This document shows positions 27,380 to 36,622 of a stretch of 64,000 bases of DNA, in pieces. The stretch is from CPC320 sp002684375 (GTDB taxonomy: Bacteria; Pseudomonadota; Alphaproteobacteria; Rhodobacterales; Rhodobacteraceae): assembly GCA_965662545.1 (NCBI GenBank), contig CBFIHZ010000005.1, positions 1-64,000 on the forward strand. The letters run 5' to 3'. The position numbers and the translations under genes were made by a program. The notes below the pieces were generated by a model, which ran no database searches, was not told the DNA's origin, and worked only from the letters and a program-made list of their open reading frames with translations. The stretch's first letter is position 1. Each line of letters opens with the position of its first letter.

Positions 27380-27746
27380 ATTGAAATTTGTCAGACGGTT
27401 GTTAGATAAGGTCAGGACGAGGCCATGACATCTTGGGTGAGAGAGGTCTAACAGATTTCTTTTTAACCTTGTAAATCCGAACCTCGGTTTTTGACCTTAA
27501 ATTGAAGAATGGGATGGCGATTATTTTATTCTGGGTTGATGATTTTCTATTTGCCAAGGCTTTAACGGGCGTACCCCTTTTTGAATAATGTCTTTTCTAA
27601 TAGTCATAAATCTTCGTTATTGACCTAAGGGATACAAAGGGTTTCCCAACACGATTGATTATTGCGCCTATACCTTAAGCACTTTTTAGGTTTGGGCGGT
27701 CTCTGACGCTATTTTTAAAAATTATTTCAAATTTCTATTTACATAT
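27380..27746. other. intergenic stretch, no gene seen
   Basis: About 370 AT-rich bases between soxG and the secreted protein gene. No RNA gene, repeat or convincing terminator was found. Confidence 0.4.
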
Positions 27747-28346
27747 ATGCACACTTACTTTCTGCTACACGCAGATGTAAGGGTTAGCGTGGTTTTGGTG
27801 CGTCATTTTAAATCGCTGGTGATCGTGGTATGGGTGGCGTTGATTTCGGCACCTGAAATAGCATTTTCTGACGGACACAGTCGGACGTGGGATCACCAAT
27901 TCATACTGAACTGGTACCATCAGTGGGAATTTTATCGCGACGGATACCAGCGAGATAGCAGCCGTGTGGATATGGAAAATATTTCGGTAAGATCACGGAA
28001 TGCTTTACATAAGAAATGTTCAGATAAATTGTTGTTGTTCGTTGATGAGTTGAAAAACCTTCCCGAGGGCAAGGCCGGGATGCGAATGTTCTACTCTCGC
28101 CTTCTCGACAGGTATAAGTATGGTCTGCGCGTGCCGGCGAACTGGGGTCCTTTTTATGATATTTATATACGTTGCGAGGCGGTTATGGGTGTCGATTGGA
28201 GCGCGTCATTCACAACGCCTATAAAACAGCAAATTGAAACGGGACCTGATCAACGGTTTCCTTTGCCGCATTTTCCGTATGCAGGTTGGAAGGAAACGGT
28301 GTTTTGTGGTCGCAAAATAGAAGACTTAGGCTGCGCTGTGCCCTAA
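27747..28346 (+). CDS. secreted protein of unknown function
   Basis: 199 residues as read from the ATG at 27747. A hydrophobic stretch (SLVIVVWVALISAPEIAFS) ends in a plausible signal-peptidase site before DGHSRTWD, so the protein is probably exported; a GTG at 27798 would give a more usual signal-peptide length. The mature part is rich in aromatic residues (WYHQWEFYRDGYQRDS) and has four Cys that could form two disulfides. I recognise no domain. It stands alone between soxG and the ureohydrolase. Confidence 0.6.
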   Translation: MHTYFLLHADVRVSVVLVRHFKSLVIVVWVALISAPEIAFSDGHSRTWDHQFILNWYHQWEFYRDGYQRDSSRVDMENISVRSRNALHKKCSDKLLLFVDELKNLPEGKAGMRMFYSRLLDRYKYGLRVPANWGPFYDIYIRCEAVMGVDWSASFTTPIKQQIETGPDQRFPLPHFPYAGWKETVFCGRKIEDLGCAVP

Positions 28347-28979
28347 TTACTGTGACAGCAATCGCATAAAAGAGCAGGACTTCAAAGCAAAAGAGGCTTC
28401 ACGAAAAGCTCGTTTTTAGCCTAAAGCGGATATATCCTTTCTACCCGTTGTTTGGCCGGGTGCGGGGGTTTGCCAGTATCGGTGCCAAGAAAAAATAACA
28501 TTTTTTGGACCTCAACCCTAATACGGATATAAGACCGACCGTTCTTTAATATAGAGCTTCGAAGAACTGTCAAAATAGGGTCTCTGTTAGACCGTTCCGT
28601 GTCCTACGATTGTGTGGGGAATCCAGCAGCGATTAAACAGAGACCCATTTGTTCGTCAGACTACGTGCAGGCCCTTGCGGTCACTTAAGATATTTTGCGA
28701 GGCTATACACGATCCCGCTCGCCCAAGTCAGCACCTGACCCCACCGATATTCATCACTTTAAAAAATCAAGCAGCCTCATTTGCGTTGGTTTTGGGCCGA
28801 CTGTTTGGATCAAGCATTAAAAACAGCCAACACTCTTGTGCAATTTTGCTATTATGAATTACCAGTAACCTATGGTCATTTTGAGGCTGCCGCTGGTTAT
28901 GGTGCTGTTGCCAAGTAATGTTAACGTTAAATATAAAGTTTCGCACAAAGCCTGAATGCAGAACAAACCGGAGATTAAA
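28347..28979. other. intergenic stretch with a palindrome near its right end
   Basis: About 630 bases without a supported gene. The only clear structure is the perfect palindrome TTAACGTTAA (28921-28930), 50 bases before the ureohydrolase start, where an operator would be expected. Confidence 0.4.
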
Positions 28980-29954
28980 ATGGCAGAGCAGCATGATGAA
29001 AGTATGATGAATAACCTATATTGGTGGGGTATTCCGACGCTGTTTCGGTGCCCGCATCAAGATTTAGACGGCGCCGATATCGCGCTGGTCGGCGTGCCTC
29101 ATTCAAGTGGGAACGGTACCACAGAACGCGATCAGCACCTTGGGCCGCGCGCGGTGCGCAATGTCTCAGCATTGCAACGCCGGGCCCATTCTGGATTTCA
29201 AATTGACCCTTGGGAACTGGCGACTGTCATAGATGCAGGTGATGTTGCGTTCCCCCGAGCCAACAACAATGAACATTGTATCCAGCAAATAACTGATTAC
29301 TTTAAGAAAATAGACTCTGCAGGGGTGCGACCTGTTTCAATCGGCGGTGATCATTCGATCACTGGTGGGATTGTGCAGGCACTTGGCAAGGGACATTTGG
29401 CCAAAGGAGAGAAAGTTTGTTTTTTGCATCTTGATGCGCATACGGATGTCTTTACCACTGTGGATCATTTTCTGGGCGCGGAAAAATCAGCAGCCCATTG
29501 GGGGGCCTATCTGGTTGATCAGGATATGGTTGATCCGGCTCATTCGATGCAGATTGGTTTGCGTGGTCACCCGCGCACATTGGATTGGCTGCAACCTTCT
29601 TATGACTATGGCTATAATATTGTTACCATGGCCGAATATCGCCAGCGCGGCGCACTTGACGTCATTGAGCAGATTAAAATCAAACTGGCGGGGCGTCCGG
29701 TTTATATCACCTTTGATCTCGATTGTCTGGACCCAAGCGTGGCGCCCGCGGTCTCTAATCTTGAACCGGGTGTTGGGGGCTTTTCAATTGATGAGGCTGT
29801 GCAATTGCTACATGCTGTGCGCGGTATGAATATTATCGGCGGTGACGTTGTGTGCTTGATGCCCACCAAAGACAGCCCCAATCAGATCACCGCGATGGTG
29901 GCAGCATCGGTGATGTTTGAAATGGTTTCAATGATGGCTGAGCGGGTGGGATAA
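28980..29954 (+). CDS. agmatinase/ureohydrolase family protein
   Basis: 324 residues from the ATG at 28980 with GGAGA upstream; an ATG at 28956 has no ribosome site. Ureohydrolases cleave guanidino groups to urea with a dinuclear Mn centre. The metal ligands are all visible: SIGGDHSITGG (His125), LHLDAHTDVF (Asp152, His154, Asp156) and FDLDCLDPS. The substrate could be agmatine, guanidinobutyrate or guanidinopropionate; the N-terminal NNLYWWGIPTLFRCPH is common in roseobacter paralogues whose substrates are not settled. Not in an operon. Confidence 0.88.
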   Translation: MAEQHDESMMNNLYWWGIPTLFRCPHQDLDGADIALVGVPHSSGNGTTERDQHLGPRAVRNVSALQRRAHSGFQIDPWELATVIDAGDVAFPRANNNEHCIQQITDYFKKIDSAGVRPVSIGGDHSITGGIVQALGKGHLAKGEKVCFLHLDAHTDVFTTVDHFLGAEKSAAHWGAYLVDQDMVDPAHSMQIGLRGHPRTLDWLQPSYDYGYNIVTMAEYRQRGALDVIEQIKIKLAGRPVYITFDLDCLDPSVAPAVSNLEPGVGGFSIDEAVQLLHAVRGMNIIGGDVVCLMPTKDSPNQITAMVAASVMFEMVSMMAERVG

Positions 29955-30684
29955 TGGATTTTTGTGCCGCTTTGGCAAATCTGTAAAAGTTACAAGCCTC
30001 CCCAACGTTTTGATAGAATTAACGCGGGCCGGCTGTGAATGTAGATTGAGGTGTTTAAGCGCCAAGCTTGTAGCTGAGGCTTAATCATCCCGATATGCAA
30101 GGTTGCCTGCATTTGACCGCACCCAACGATCAAGCCCCTGAGCGTTATGTGTGATATTGTCAGAGCCAGGGGTGATTTTGATAAGCTTGATTGGTTCCGA
30201 GGGTTTGATTCTGAAGACTTTATGGTTACGTTTAACACCGCTTCCGAAGCTCTGAGCACATATGCCTCTGCCATGGCTGTGGCGGGACAAAAGTAATGTA
30301 CATTAAAATTGCGAACTTCACACTCCTTGCCGCATCGCTTTGGCCCCCGATCGAGGCTTTGGCGAAGCTGTCCAAAACGGCTGGTTACGAATGTATTCTG
30401 ATTATATAAATGAAAATTCGGGGGTACTCTTGGAATTTTATAGCGAGAATATTGCTGCAAACTCAAAATCTACTATTTTACAAACTCTCCTGAGTTTTCG
30501 TGAACAATCCATCGTTCGGGTGACAGTTTTCAAAGGCAAAAGAGTGGCCTAAGTCTTGTCTCTGCGATCTGAATCGGCGGGTGATTGGGCAGAGCAATGA
30601 ACAGGTGCCTTTTAAGTGATGGCATATCGTGCAAGATAAACTACTTTCTGAGCAGACATGACTTGCATAGCAAGGGAGATACGG
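29955..30684. other. intergenic stretch with a possible coding remnant
   Basis: About 730 bases between the ureohydrolase and xdhC. A 49-codon plus-strand frame at 30147-30296 (starting MCDIVRARGDFDKLDWFRG and ending SAMAVAGQK) has natural codon use but no ribosome site or family. It may be the 3' remnant of a lost gene. Nothing else was found. Confidence 0.35.
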
Positions 30685-31653
30685 GTGGATAGGTTTGACA
30701 ATATACCTGAGACAGCATTGGCTTGGCATCGCGCCGGAGAAGCGGCTGTACTGGCAACAGTGATCCAGACATGGGGATCTGCGCCGCGTCGGGTGGGGTC
30801 GCAAATGGGCATCAACCGCGCAGGCGATTTGGTGGGTTCAGTGTCGGGTGGCTGTGTCGAGGGGGCTGTCGTGATTGAGGCTCAGGAAGCGCTGCAGATG
30901 CAACAACCGCGCGTTTTGGAATATGGCGTTAGTGATGGCGACGCCTTTGCGGTCGGGTTGGCCTGTGGTGGGACGATAAGGATACTGCTGGAACCGGTCG
31001 GGACGGTTTTGCCAGAGGCCCTGTTGGCGGATCTGGTTGCAGCGCGTCAGGCGCGCCAAGCCGTGGCTTACGTGGTGAACATCAAGACCGGCGCACGACG
31101 GCTGGACTGTGATGGTCATCGGGTGCGGTTTCGGATGGATCAGTCTGGTTTTGAGGAAGATCAGCAAACCTTTGTCGCCGTCCACAACCCACCCCTGCGG
31201 TTGATAATTGTTGGTGCGGTACATATTGCACAAGCGCTGGTGCCGATGGCTCGACTGGCGGGTTATGATCCCATTGTGGTTGACCCCCGGGATAGTTTCG
31301 CCTCTGAGGCGCGGTTTCCCGGCGAGACGATGCTGAAAGACTGGCCCGATGATGCGTTGCAATCGCTGGGGTTGGACCCTCGAACGGCGTTGGTCTTATT
31401 GACCCATGACCCGAAACTGGACGATCCGGCGCTGACTTTTGCGCTGATGTCGGATGTGTTTTATATTGGTGCGCTTGGCTCAAAGCGTACGCATTCATCC
31501 CGCATTGAACGGCTCAAAGCCGCCGGGTTTTCAAAGGCACAGATTGATCGAGTTCACGGCCCTATCGGTTTGGATATTGGGGCCGCAGGGCCTGCCGAGA
31601 TTGCGGTGTCAGTGATGGCCGAAATGACCCGCGTATTGCGGCTGGGCGCATGA
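30685..31653 (+). CDS. xdhC: XdhC/CoxI family protein
   Basis: 322 residues from a GTG at 30685 with GGGAG six bases upstream; an ATG at 30658 lacks a ribosome site. XdhC/CoxI proteins bind and sulfurate molybdenum cofactor and insert it into xanthine-dehydrogenase-type hydroxylases. Typical parts are TWGSAPRRVGSQMGIN, GSVSGGCVEGAV and ACGGTIRILLEP in the N-terminal domain, and the Rossmann-like XdhC_C domain with YIGALGSKRTHSSRIERL and HGPIGLDIGAAGPAEIAVSV. The stop overlaps the next start (ATGA). No hydroxylase gene is in the window. Confidence 0.92.
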   Translation: MDRFDNIPETALAWHRAGEAAVLATVIQTWGSAPRRVGSQMGINRAGDLVGSVSGGCVEGAVVIEAQEALQMQQPRVLEYGVSDGDAFAVGLACGGTIRILLEPVGTVLPEALLADLVAARQARQAVAYVVNIKTGARRLDCDGHRVRFRMDQSGFEEDQQTFVAVHNPPLRLIIVGAVHIAQALVPMARLAGYDPIVVDPRDSFASEARFPGETMLKDWPDDALQSLGLDPRTALVLLTHDPKLDDPALTFALMSDVFYIGALGSKRTHSSRIERLKAAGFSKAQIDRVHGPIGLDIGAAGPAEIAVSVMAEMTRVLRLGA

Positions 31654-32648
31654 ACTTTGGTCCTGTTCCGGTCGCAGATGCTGTGGGGGCCATTTTGGCG
31701 CATTCCGTGCGTCTTGACGGGCGACGGTTGCGCAAGGGCGTGGTGTTAACGGCGCGCGATGTTTCAGCACTTGCGCGGGGCGGTCACAGCGAAGTGACAG
31801 TAGCGCGTTTGACGCCGCAAGATTGTGCCGAAGATGAGGCGGCACAGCGTTTGGCGGCGGCGTTGGTACCCGACCCCGAGGCGGCTGGTATCCGCCTCAG
31901 CGCGCCGTTCACGGGGCGGGTAAATATCTTTGCCGAAGGCCCCTGCGTGGCGCGGTTTGATACGGCACGGTTGCTGGAACTTAATCAGGTAGATCCGATG
32001 ATAACGCTGGCCACGGTGCCGAATTATACTCAGATGGCCGCAGGTGGAATGATCGCTACGGTAAAAATCATTTCTTATGGGGTGCCTTATGCGGCGCTTG
32101 AGCGGGCCTGCGATCTGGGGCGTGGCGCGGTTAATGTCGCCGTGCCGGTATTTGACAATGCAGGGCTGATCATCACCGACATCCCCGGCGGACCGGGGGT
32201 GAAGGGGGCTGATGCGATCGAGGCACGGTTACAGGCGCTGGGGATGGTATTACACTCGAAAGTGATTGTGCAACACCGGGTCGCCCCGTTGGCCGAAGCC
32301 ATTTCTGAATGTAATGCTGACATGATCTTGATCCTGACGGGGTCTGCGACCTCTGACGCGATGGATGTCGCACCTGAGGCGCTGCGCGCTGCGGGGGGAG
32401 AGGTGACCCGTTTTGGCATGCCGGTAGATCCTGGAAATCTTTTGTTTATCGGTCGCCTGCAAGGCGCCGAGGTGATCGGTTTGCCAGGGTGTGCCCGTTC
32501 AATGGCGCTGAATGGTGCCGATTGGGTGCTGTCACGACTGGCGTGTGGGCTTGCTGTGACATCTGCTGATATCGCGGGTATGGGTGTGGGTGGTTTGCTG
32601 AAAGAAATCCCCAGCCGTCCAATGCCCAGAACGCGCAAGCCGCGCTAG
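31650..32648 (+). CDS. molybdopterin-binding protein (MoeA/MoaB-like domain)
   Basis: 332 residues, overlapping xdhC by four bases. The C-terminal half is a MoCF/MoaB-type fold (IIVTDIPGG-like stretch followed by ILILTGSATSDAMDVAPEALRAAGGEVTRFGMPVDPGNLLFIG), where TGSATSDAMD replaces the usual TGGTG-type pterin loop. The N-terminal part (VADAVGAILAHSVRLDGRRLRKGVVLT) is found in alphaproteobacterial relatives beside xdhC. It probably handles molybdenum cofactor for delivery by XdhC. The exact reaction is not established here. Confidence 0.82.
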   Translation: MNFGPVPVADAVGAILAHSVRLDGRRLRKGVVLTARDVSALARGGHSEVTVARLTPQDCAEDEAAQRLAAALVPDPEAAGIRLSAPFTGRVNIFAEGPCVARFDTARLLELNQVDPMITLATVPNYTQMAAGGMIATVKIISYGVPYAALERACDLGRGAVNVAVPVFDNAGLIITDIPGGPGVKGADAIEARLQALGMVLHSKVIVQHRVAPLAEAISECNADMILILTGSATSDAMDVAPEALRAAGGEVTRFGMPVDPGNLLFIGRLQGAEVIGLPGCARSMALNGADWVLSRLACGLAVTSADIAGMGVGGLLKEIPSRPMPRTRKPR

Positions 32649-32712
32649 AGCTACACGACAATAGCCCAGATCAAAGCAGACAGGCTTATGAGCAAGTGCA
32701 GGGGTGTTTCGG

Positions 32713-33216
32713 TTAGCTTGCCGGCTGGTTATTTTGGGCGAGAAAATCGCTCAGCTCCGCGTAAAGAACCGGGCGCTCTTCTTCGCTTAGAAACGCGCCA
32801 ATCTCGACCTCTCGACCATTGCCCGTCAGTGTCAGGTAATTAGGAACCGGACCGCCGCTAGGGTAAATGGACAGCTTTGCCCAATATACATTACAATCCC
32901 ATTCCTGTTGATCGCCTTTGGGATTGCGCCGTCGCAGGTGCACATCGTTGGCCTCAAGGCTGAGGGTCTCCAAAATGTTATGGTCATGATAGCTGCGCTT
33001 AAGCGCCAGCCAGATCGCGGCGACCGTCACCATAAGAAACGGCAATACCCCCCAGAGAACGGCTGTTCCAAGAAGCGGGAATAGCGGCAGCAGGATCAGT
33101 GCAAATGTGACCGCTATAAATCCCACAAACCCACCGCTTGGCAGAGAGGAATGTGGCCATAACTGCAGGCAAGCGAGGTTTTCGTTCTCACCGGTATGTG
33201 TCCATTTATACGGCAT
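32713..33216 (-). CDS. DUF2244 domain membrane protein
   Basis: 167 residues with two adjacent hydrophobic segments (about residues 29-47 and 51-70), then a soluble domain ending in GREVEIGAFLSEEERPVLYAELSDFL, which is typical for DUF2244. Members are often encoded near cytochrome oxidase or assembly genes in alphaproteobacteria, and here the gene lies downstream of ctaD on the same strand, behind a terminator. Function unknown. Confidence 0.85.
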   Translation of the reverse strand: MPYKWTHTGENENLACLQLWPHSSLPSGGFVGFIAVTFALILLPLFPLLGTAVLWGVLPFLMVTVAAIWLALKRSYHDHNILETLSLEANDVHLRRRNPKGDQQEWDCNVYWAKLSIYPSGGPVPNYLTLTGNGREVEIGAFLSEEERPVLYAELSDFLAQNNQPAS

Positions 33217-33291
33217 CCGTCGTCTCTACTTAACTTTCTTGGCTAACCTAGTACGTGGGCGGGCTTTGTAAATTAGTCTAACACAGTTTTT

Positions 33292-33331
33292 ACAAAAAAA
33301 GGCCCCGAATTTTATCGGGACCTTTTTGATA
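33292..33331 (-). terminator. terminator downstream of ctaD
   Basis: AAGGCCCCGA (33299-33308) faces TCGGGACCTT (33315-33324) with one mismatch, flanked by an A-run on the left and TTTTT on the right. It can act in both directions; on the minus strand it closes the ctaD message 20 bases after the stop. Confidence 0.8.
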
Positions 33332-33349
33332 GATTATGTATGGGCCACT

Positions 33350-35023
33350 TTAATGCGCCGGCGCTTTGTCCCACTCTTCCTGTTTTGGTAGGATTTCAAA
33401 CGTATGCTCTGGGGGTGGGCTTGGCAAAGTCCACTCCAGCGTGTCGGCGTATTCATTCCAGTAGTTGTTTTCAGTGACCTTCTTGCCAAACAACAGCGAG
33501 TAGGCGATCACGCCAAAAAACAGCAGGAACGAGGCAAAGGACAAAAACGCGCCATAGCTCGAGACTTCGTTCCAATAGGCAAAGGCCTCTGGATAGTCGA
33601 TATAGCGACGCGGCATGCCTTGACGACCCAAGAAATGCTGTGGGAAAAAGGTGATATTCGAGCCAATGAACATCATCCAAAAATGCAATTTACCTGCCCA
33701 TTCCGGGTATTCGCGTCCTGTCATCTTGCCAAAGTAATAATAGATCCCGGCAAAAATCGTGAATACAGCACCCAGAGACATCACATAGTGAAAATGCGCC
33801 ACAACATAGTAGGTGTCATGGTAAACCCGATCAATACCAGCTTGGGCCAGAACAATACCGGTCACACCGCCCACGGTGAAGAGGAACAAAAAACCAAACG
33901 CCCAGAGCATCGGCGTTTTAAATTCAATTGATCCGCCCCACATGGTGGCAATCCAGCTGAACACTTTCACACCAGTCGGCACCGCGATAACCATCGTGGC
34001 CAACATAAAATACGACTGTTGGGTCAGGGACATGCCGACCGTGTACATGTGGTGCGCCCAGACCACGAAACCCAGTCCACCGATGGCGATTAAAGCCCAA
34101 ACCATTGGCAGATAACCGAACACCGGCTTGCGCGAGAAAGTCGCAATGACATGGCTAATCAATCCAAAGCCCGGCAGAATGATGATGTACACTTCCGGAT
34201 GGCCAAAGAACCATAAGATATGCTGATACAAGATAGGATCACCGCCACCGGCAGGATCAAAGAACGTTGTTCCGAAATTCCGGTCGGTCAACAACATTGT
34301 AATCGCGCCCGCCAAAACCGGCAGCGCCAAGAGTATCAGCCAAGCTGTGACAAAAATTGACCATGCAAACAGCGGCACTTTGAAAAGGGTCATTCCCGGC
34401 GTGCGCATATTCAGGAAGGTCGTGATCATATTGATCGCCCCCAGAATTGAGCTGGCGCCCGACAGGTGGACTGCAAAGATCGCCAGATCCATCGACATGC
34501 CTTCTTCGTTCACCGACAACGGCGGATACAACACCCAACCTACGCCTGACCCAAGTTGCCCGTTTCCACCGGGTGCAAGGACCGAGCACACTGCCAACGT
34601 TGTCCCGGCGACATAAAGCCAAAATGACAGGTTGTTCATCCGTGGGAACGCCATATCGGGCGCACCGATCTGCAGCGGCATAAAGTAGTTGCCGAAACCC
34701 CCAAACAGGGCAGGGATCACCACAAAAAACATCATCAAGATACCGTGGCCGGTAATCAAGACATTCCAAAGGTGGCCGTTGGGTGTACAGGCTGCATTGG
34801 CGTTTGCTATGAAACGCGCGCCTTCTTCGCACATGTACTGTACGCCCGGATCCATAAGTTCCATGCGCATGTAAACGGTAAATGAGACCGCGATAAATCC
34901 GACCAACGCCGACACAATCAGATAAAGGATGCCGATGTCTTTGTGATTGGTTGACATGAACCAGCGGGTAAAAAATCCCCGTTGATCTTCGTGCTCGTGG
35001 CCGTGAATGGCTGCGTCTGCCAT
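33350..35023 (-). CDS. ctaD: cytochrome c oxidase subunit I (aa3 type)
   Basis: 557 residues, full length, about 12 membrane segments. CtaD holds heme a and the heme a3-CuB oxygen-reducing centre. Landmarks are GHGILMMFFVVIPALFGGFGNYF, WFFGHPEVYIIILPGFG (CuB His and the cross-linked Tyr), FVVWAHHMYTVGM (two CuB His) and HDTYYVVAHFHYVMSLGA (heme ligands). AGGAGG precedes the ATG. As in many Rhodobacteraceae it is not beside ctaC/ctaE; in this window it stands with a DUF2244 protein and a c-type cytochrome gene. Confidence 0.98.
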   Translation of the reverse strand: MADAAIHGHEHEDQRGFFTRWFMSTNHKDIGILYLIVSALVGFIAVSFTVYMRMELMDPGVQYMCEEGARFIANANAACTPNGHLWNVLITGHGILMMFFVVIPALFGGFGNYFMPLQIGAPDMAFPRMNNLSFWLYVAGTTLAVCSVLAPGGNGQLGSGVGWVLYPPLSVNEEGMSMDLAIFAVHLSGASSILGAINMITTFLNMRTPGMTLFKVPLFAWSIFVTAWLILLALPVLAGAITMLLTDRNFGTTFFDPAGGGDPILYQHILWFFGHPEVYIIILPGFGLISHVIATFSRKPVFGYLPMVWALIAIGGLGFVVWAHHMYTVGMSLTQQSYFMLATMVIAVPTGVKVFSWIATMWGGSIEFKTPMLWAFGFLFLFTVGGVTGIVLAQAGIDRVYHDTYYVVAHFHYVMSLGAVFTIFAGIYYYFGKMTGREYPEWAGKLHFWMMFIGSNITFFPQHFLGRQGMPRRYIDYPEAFAYWNEVSSYGAFLSFASFLLFFGVIAYSLLFGKKVTENNYWNEYADTLEWTLPSPPPEHTFEILPKQEEWDKAPAH

Positions 35024-35235
35024 GTCTGCCTCCTGATTCTAAGTGTTTCTTCGCAGTTTTTAGAATACTGCGATTTTCTTACAGATGTTTTAGTGCGCTT
35101 GTGGCCTGTCGGCAATAACTGTCTTTGTCGCAGGGGGGATAAATTGACGCGGGTGTACCAGAGGGCATACCTTTGTGTACATCAGAGGCGGTATAACACC
35201 GCGCATAGGGGGACTTTGGGGGCACATAATTGGGC

Positions 35236-35646
35236 CTATTCGGACATAGACTTTAAGTAGGCCGCGACATCGGATCCGCCTTTTTTCAGTTTATAGGCCA
35301 TTTTACTGCGGGCCTTTTTGTCGTCTAAGACCGCTTTCAGATAGGCCGAGGGGTTCAGAATAAACGCTGCTAGTTCAACTTCGTCCCAAACCAGGCCGCC
35401 GGCGCCCGCCGCTTTCAAAGCTTTGCTATAACGAAATTCGGCGCTTCCTGCCGTGCGCCCAATGATGCCGTAAAGATTGGGACCGGCTTTGCCGCCCTTG
35501 CGCAAAACCTCACCATTGTCGTCAATAATCGCATGGCAGGCAGTGCATTTTTTAAAGGATTTTTGGCCAAGACTTACGGGGTCGGCGGCAAAGCCAAAGG
35601 TGGAGATAAAGGTCAAGATAAGGCTGGTCGATAACAGGTGTTTCAT
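35236..35646 (-). CDS. c-type cytochrome (cytochrome c2/c550-like)
   Basis: 136 residues from the ATG at 35646 with AAGGA upstream. A signal peptide (MKHLLSTSLILTFISTFGFA) exports it to the periplasm. The single heme site is KKCTACHAI and the distal Met is probably the one in KARSKMAYKL. Cytochromes of this class carry electrons between the bc1 complex and oxidases, and the neighbouring ctaD fits that role. The open frame extends further upstream, but that part overlaps lipB and has no family resemblance. Confidence 0.88.
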   Translation of the reverse strand: MKHLLSTSLILTFISTFGFAADPVSLGQKSFKKCTACHAIIDDNGEVLRKGGKAGPNLYGIIGRTAGSAEFRYSKALKAAGAGGLVWDEVELAAFILNPSAYLKAVLDDKKARSKMAYKLKKGGSDVAAYLKSMSE

Positions 35647-35713
35647 GGCTGGATCCTTTTTGAATTGTAAAAAGTTGGGTATGTGCTGGCTAATAGATAA
35701 GGCAATGTATTTG

Positions 35714-36376
35714 TTACGGGATAATCTGCGCGGAAAAAATCGTTTCAAATCGGCGACGTAAGGCGAGATCAAGATCATTCATTGTCACTGGGAGGCCAAG
35801 ATCGACCAAACTCGTTACGCCGTGGTCGGTTATACCACAGGGTATGATTCCGTCAAAATGCCGAAGGTCAGGGTCAAGATTAAGCGAAATGCCGTGAAAA
35901 CTGATCCATTTGCGCAGTCGGATGCCGATTGCCGCGATTTTATCCTCTTGCAGTTGTCCGGTCGCGGTTCTGGGTTTGTCATTTCGCGTCACCCAAACGC
36001 CAACACGACCCTCGCGGATTTCGCCTTTGATGTTGAACTCCTCTAGTGTGGCAATCACCCAGGCCTCAAGTTGCTGAACAAATTTACGCACGTCGCGGCC
36101 ACGCGCGCCGACATCGAGCAACACATAGGCCACCCGCTGACCCGGACCGTGATATGTATACTGACCGCCGCGCTTGCTGTTAAAGACCGGAAAGCGGTTG
36201 GGATCGGTCAAATCAGCAGGTTTGGCGCTGGTGCCTGCGGTGTAGATTGGTGGATGTTCGACCAGCCAGACAGCTTCATTGGCGCTTCCTTGAGCGATTG
36301 CGATAGCGCGCGCCTCCATCCAAGCAACTGCTTGCGGATAGTCGGTAAACCCGTCCGAGATAATCCAATCTACCAT
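35714..36376 (-). CDS. lipB: lipoyl(octanoyl) transferase
   Basis: 220 residues. LipB moves octanoate from acyl carrier protein to lipoyl domains. The family motifs are RGGQYTYHGPGQRVAYVLLD, KIAAIGIRLRKWISFHGISLNLDPDL (with the catalytic Lys in the normal KIAAIG place) and IIPCGITDHGVTSL (catalytic Cys). No strong ribosome site precedes the ATG at 36376. It is 67 bases upstream of the cytochrome gene on the same strand. Confidence 0.95.
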   Translation of the reverse strand: MVDWIISDGFTDYPQAVAWMEARAIAIAQGSANEAVWLVEHPPIYTAGTSAKPADLTDPNRFPVFNSKRGGQYTYHGPGQRVAYVLLDVGARGRDVRKFVQQLEAWVIATLEEFNIKGEIREGRVGVWVTRNDKPRTATGQLQEDKIAAIGIRLRKWISFHGISLNLDPDLRHFDGIIPCGITDHGVTSLVDLGLPVTMNDLDLALRRRFETIFSAQIIP

Positions 36377-36622
36377 GGTTGGCGATCCACATATCTAATA
36401 GCTGCAAACCTGCGTACAAGGCAGGGCGCTTGGCGAAAAAGACGTCTATGGGCCCTGCCGGTTTGGGGTCAGGGGTGCACCACGGAACATGTTGCAAGTA
36501 TGACGATGAACGCCACTTTCTTCAAGCCTATAGCCGCAAGGCTTTTTGATGCTGAGCCGGTTCGCTCAGGACCACTGCTTTTAGCATCCGCCTCAGGTCC
36601 GTGCGTTTTGGCTGTCCCGGGT

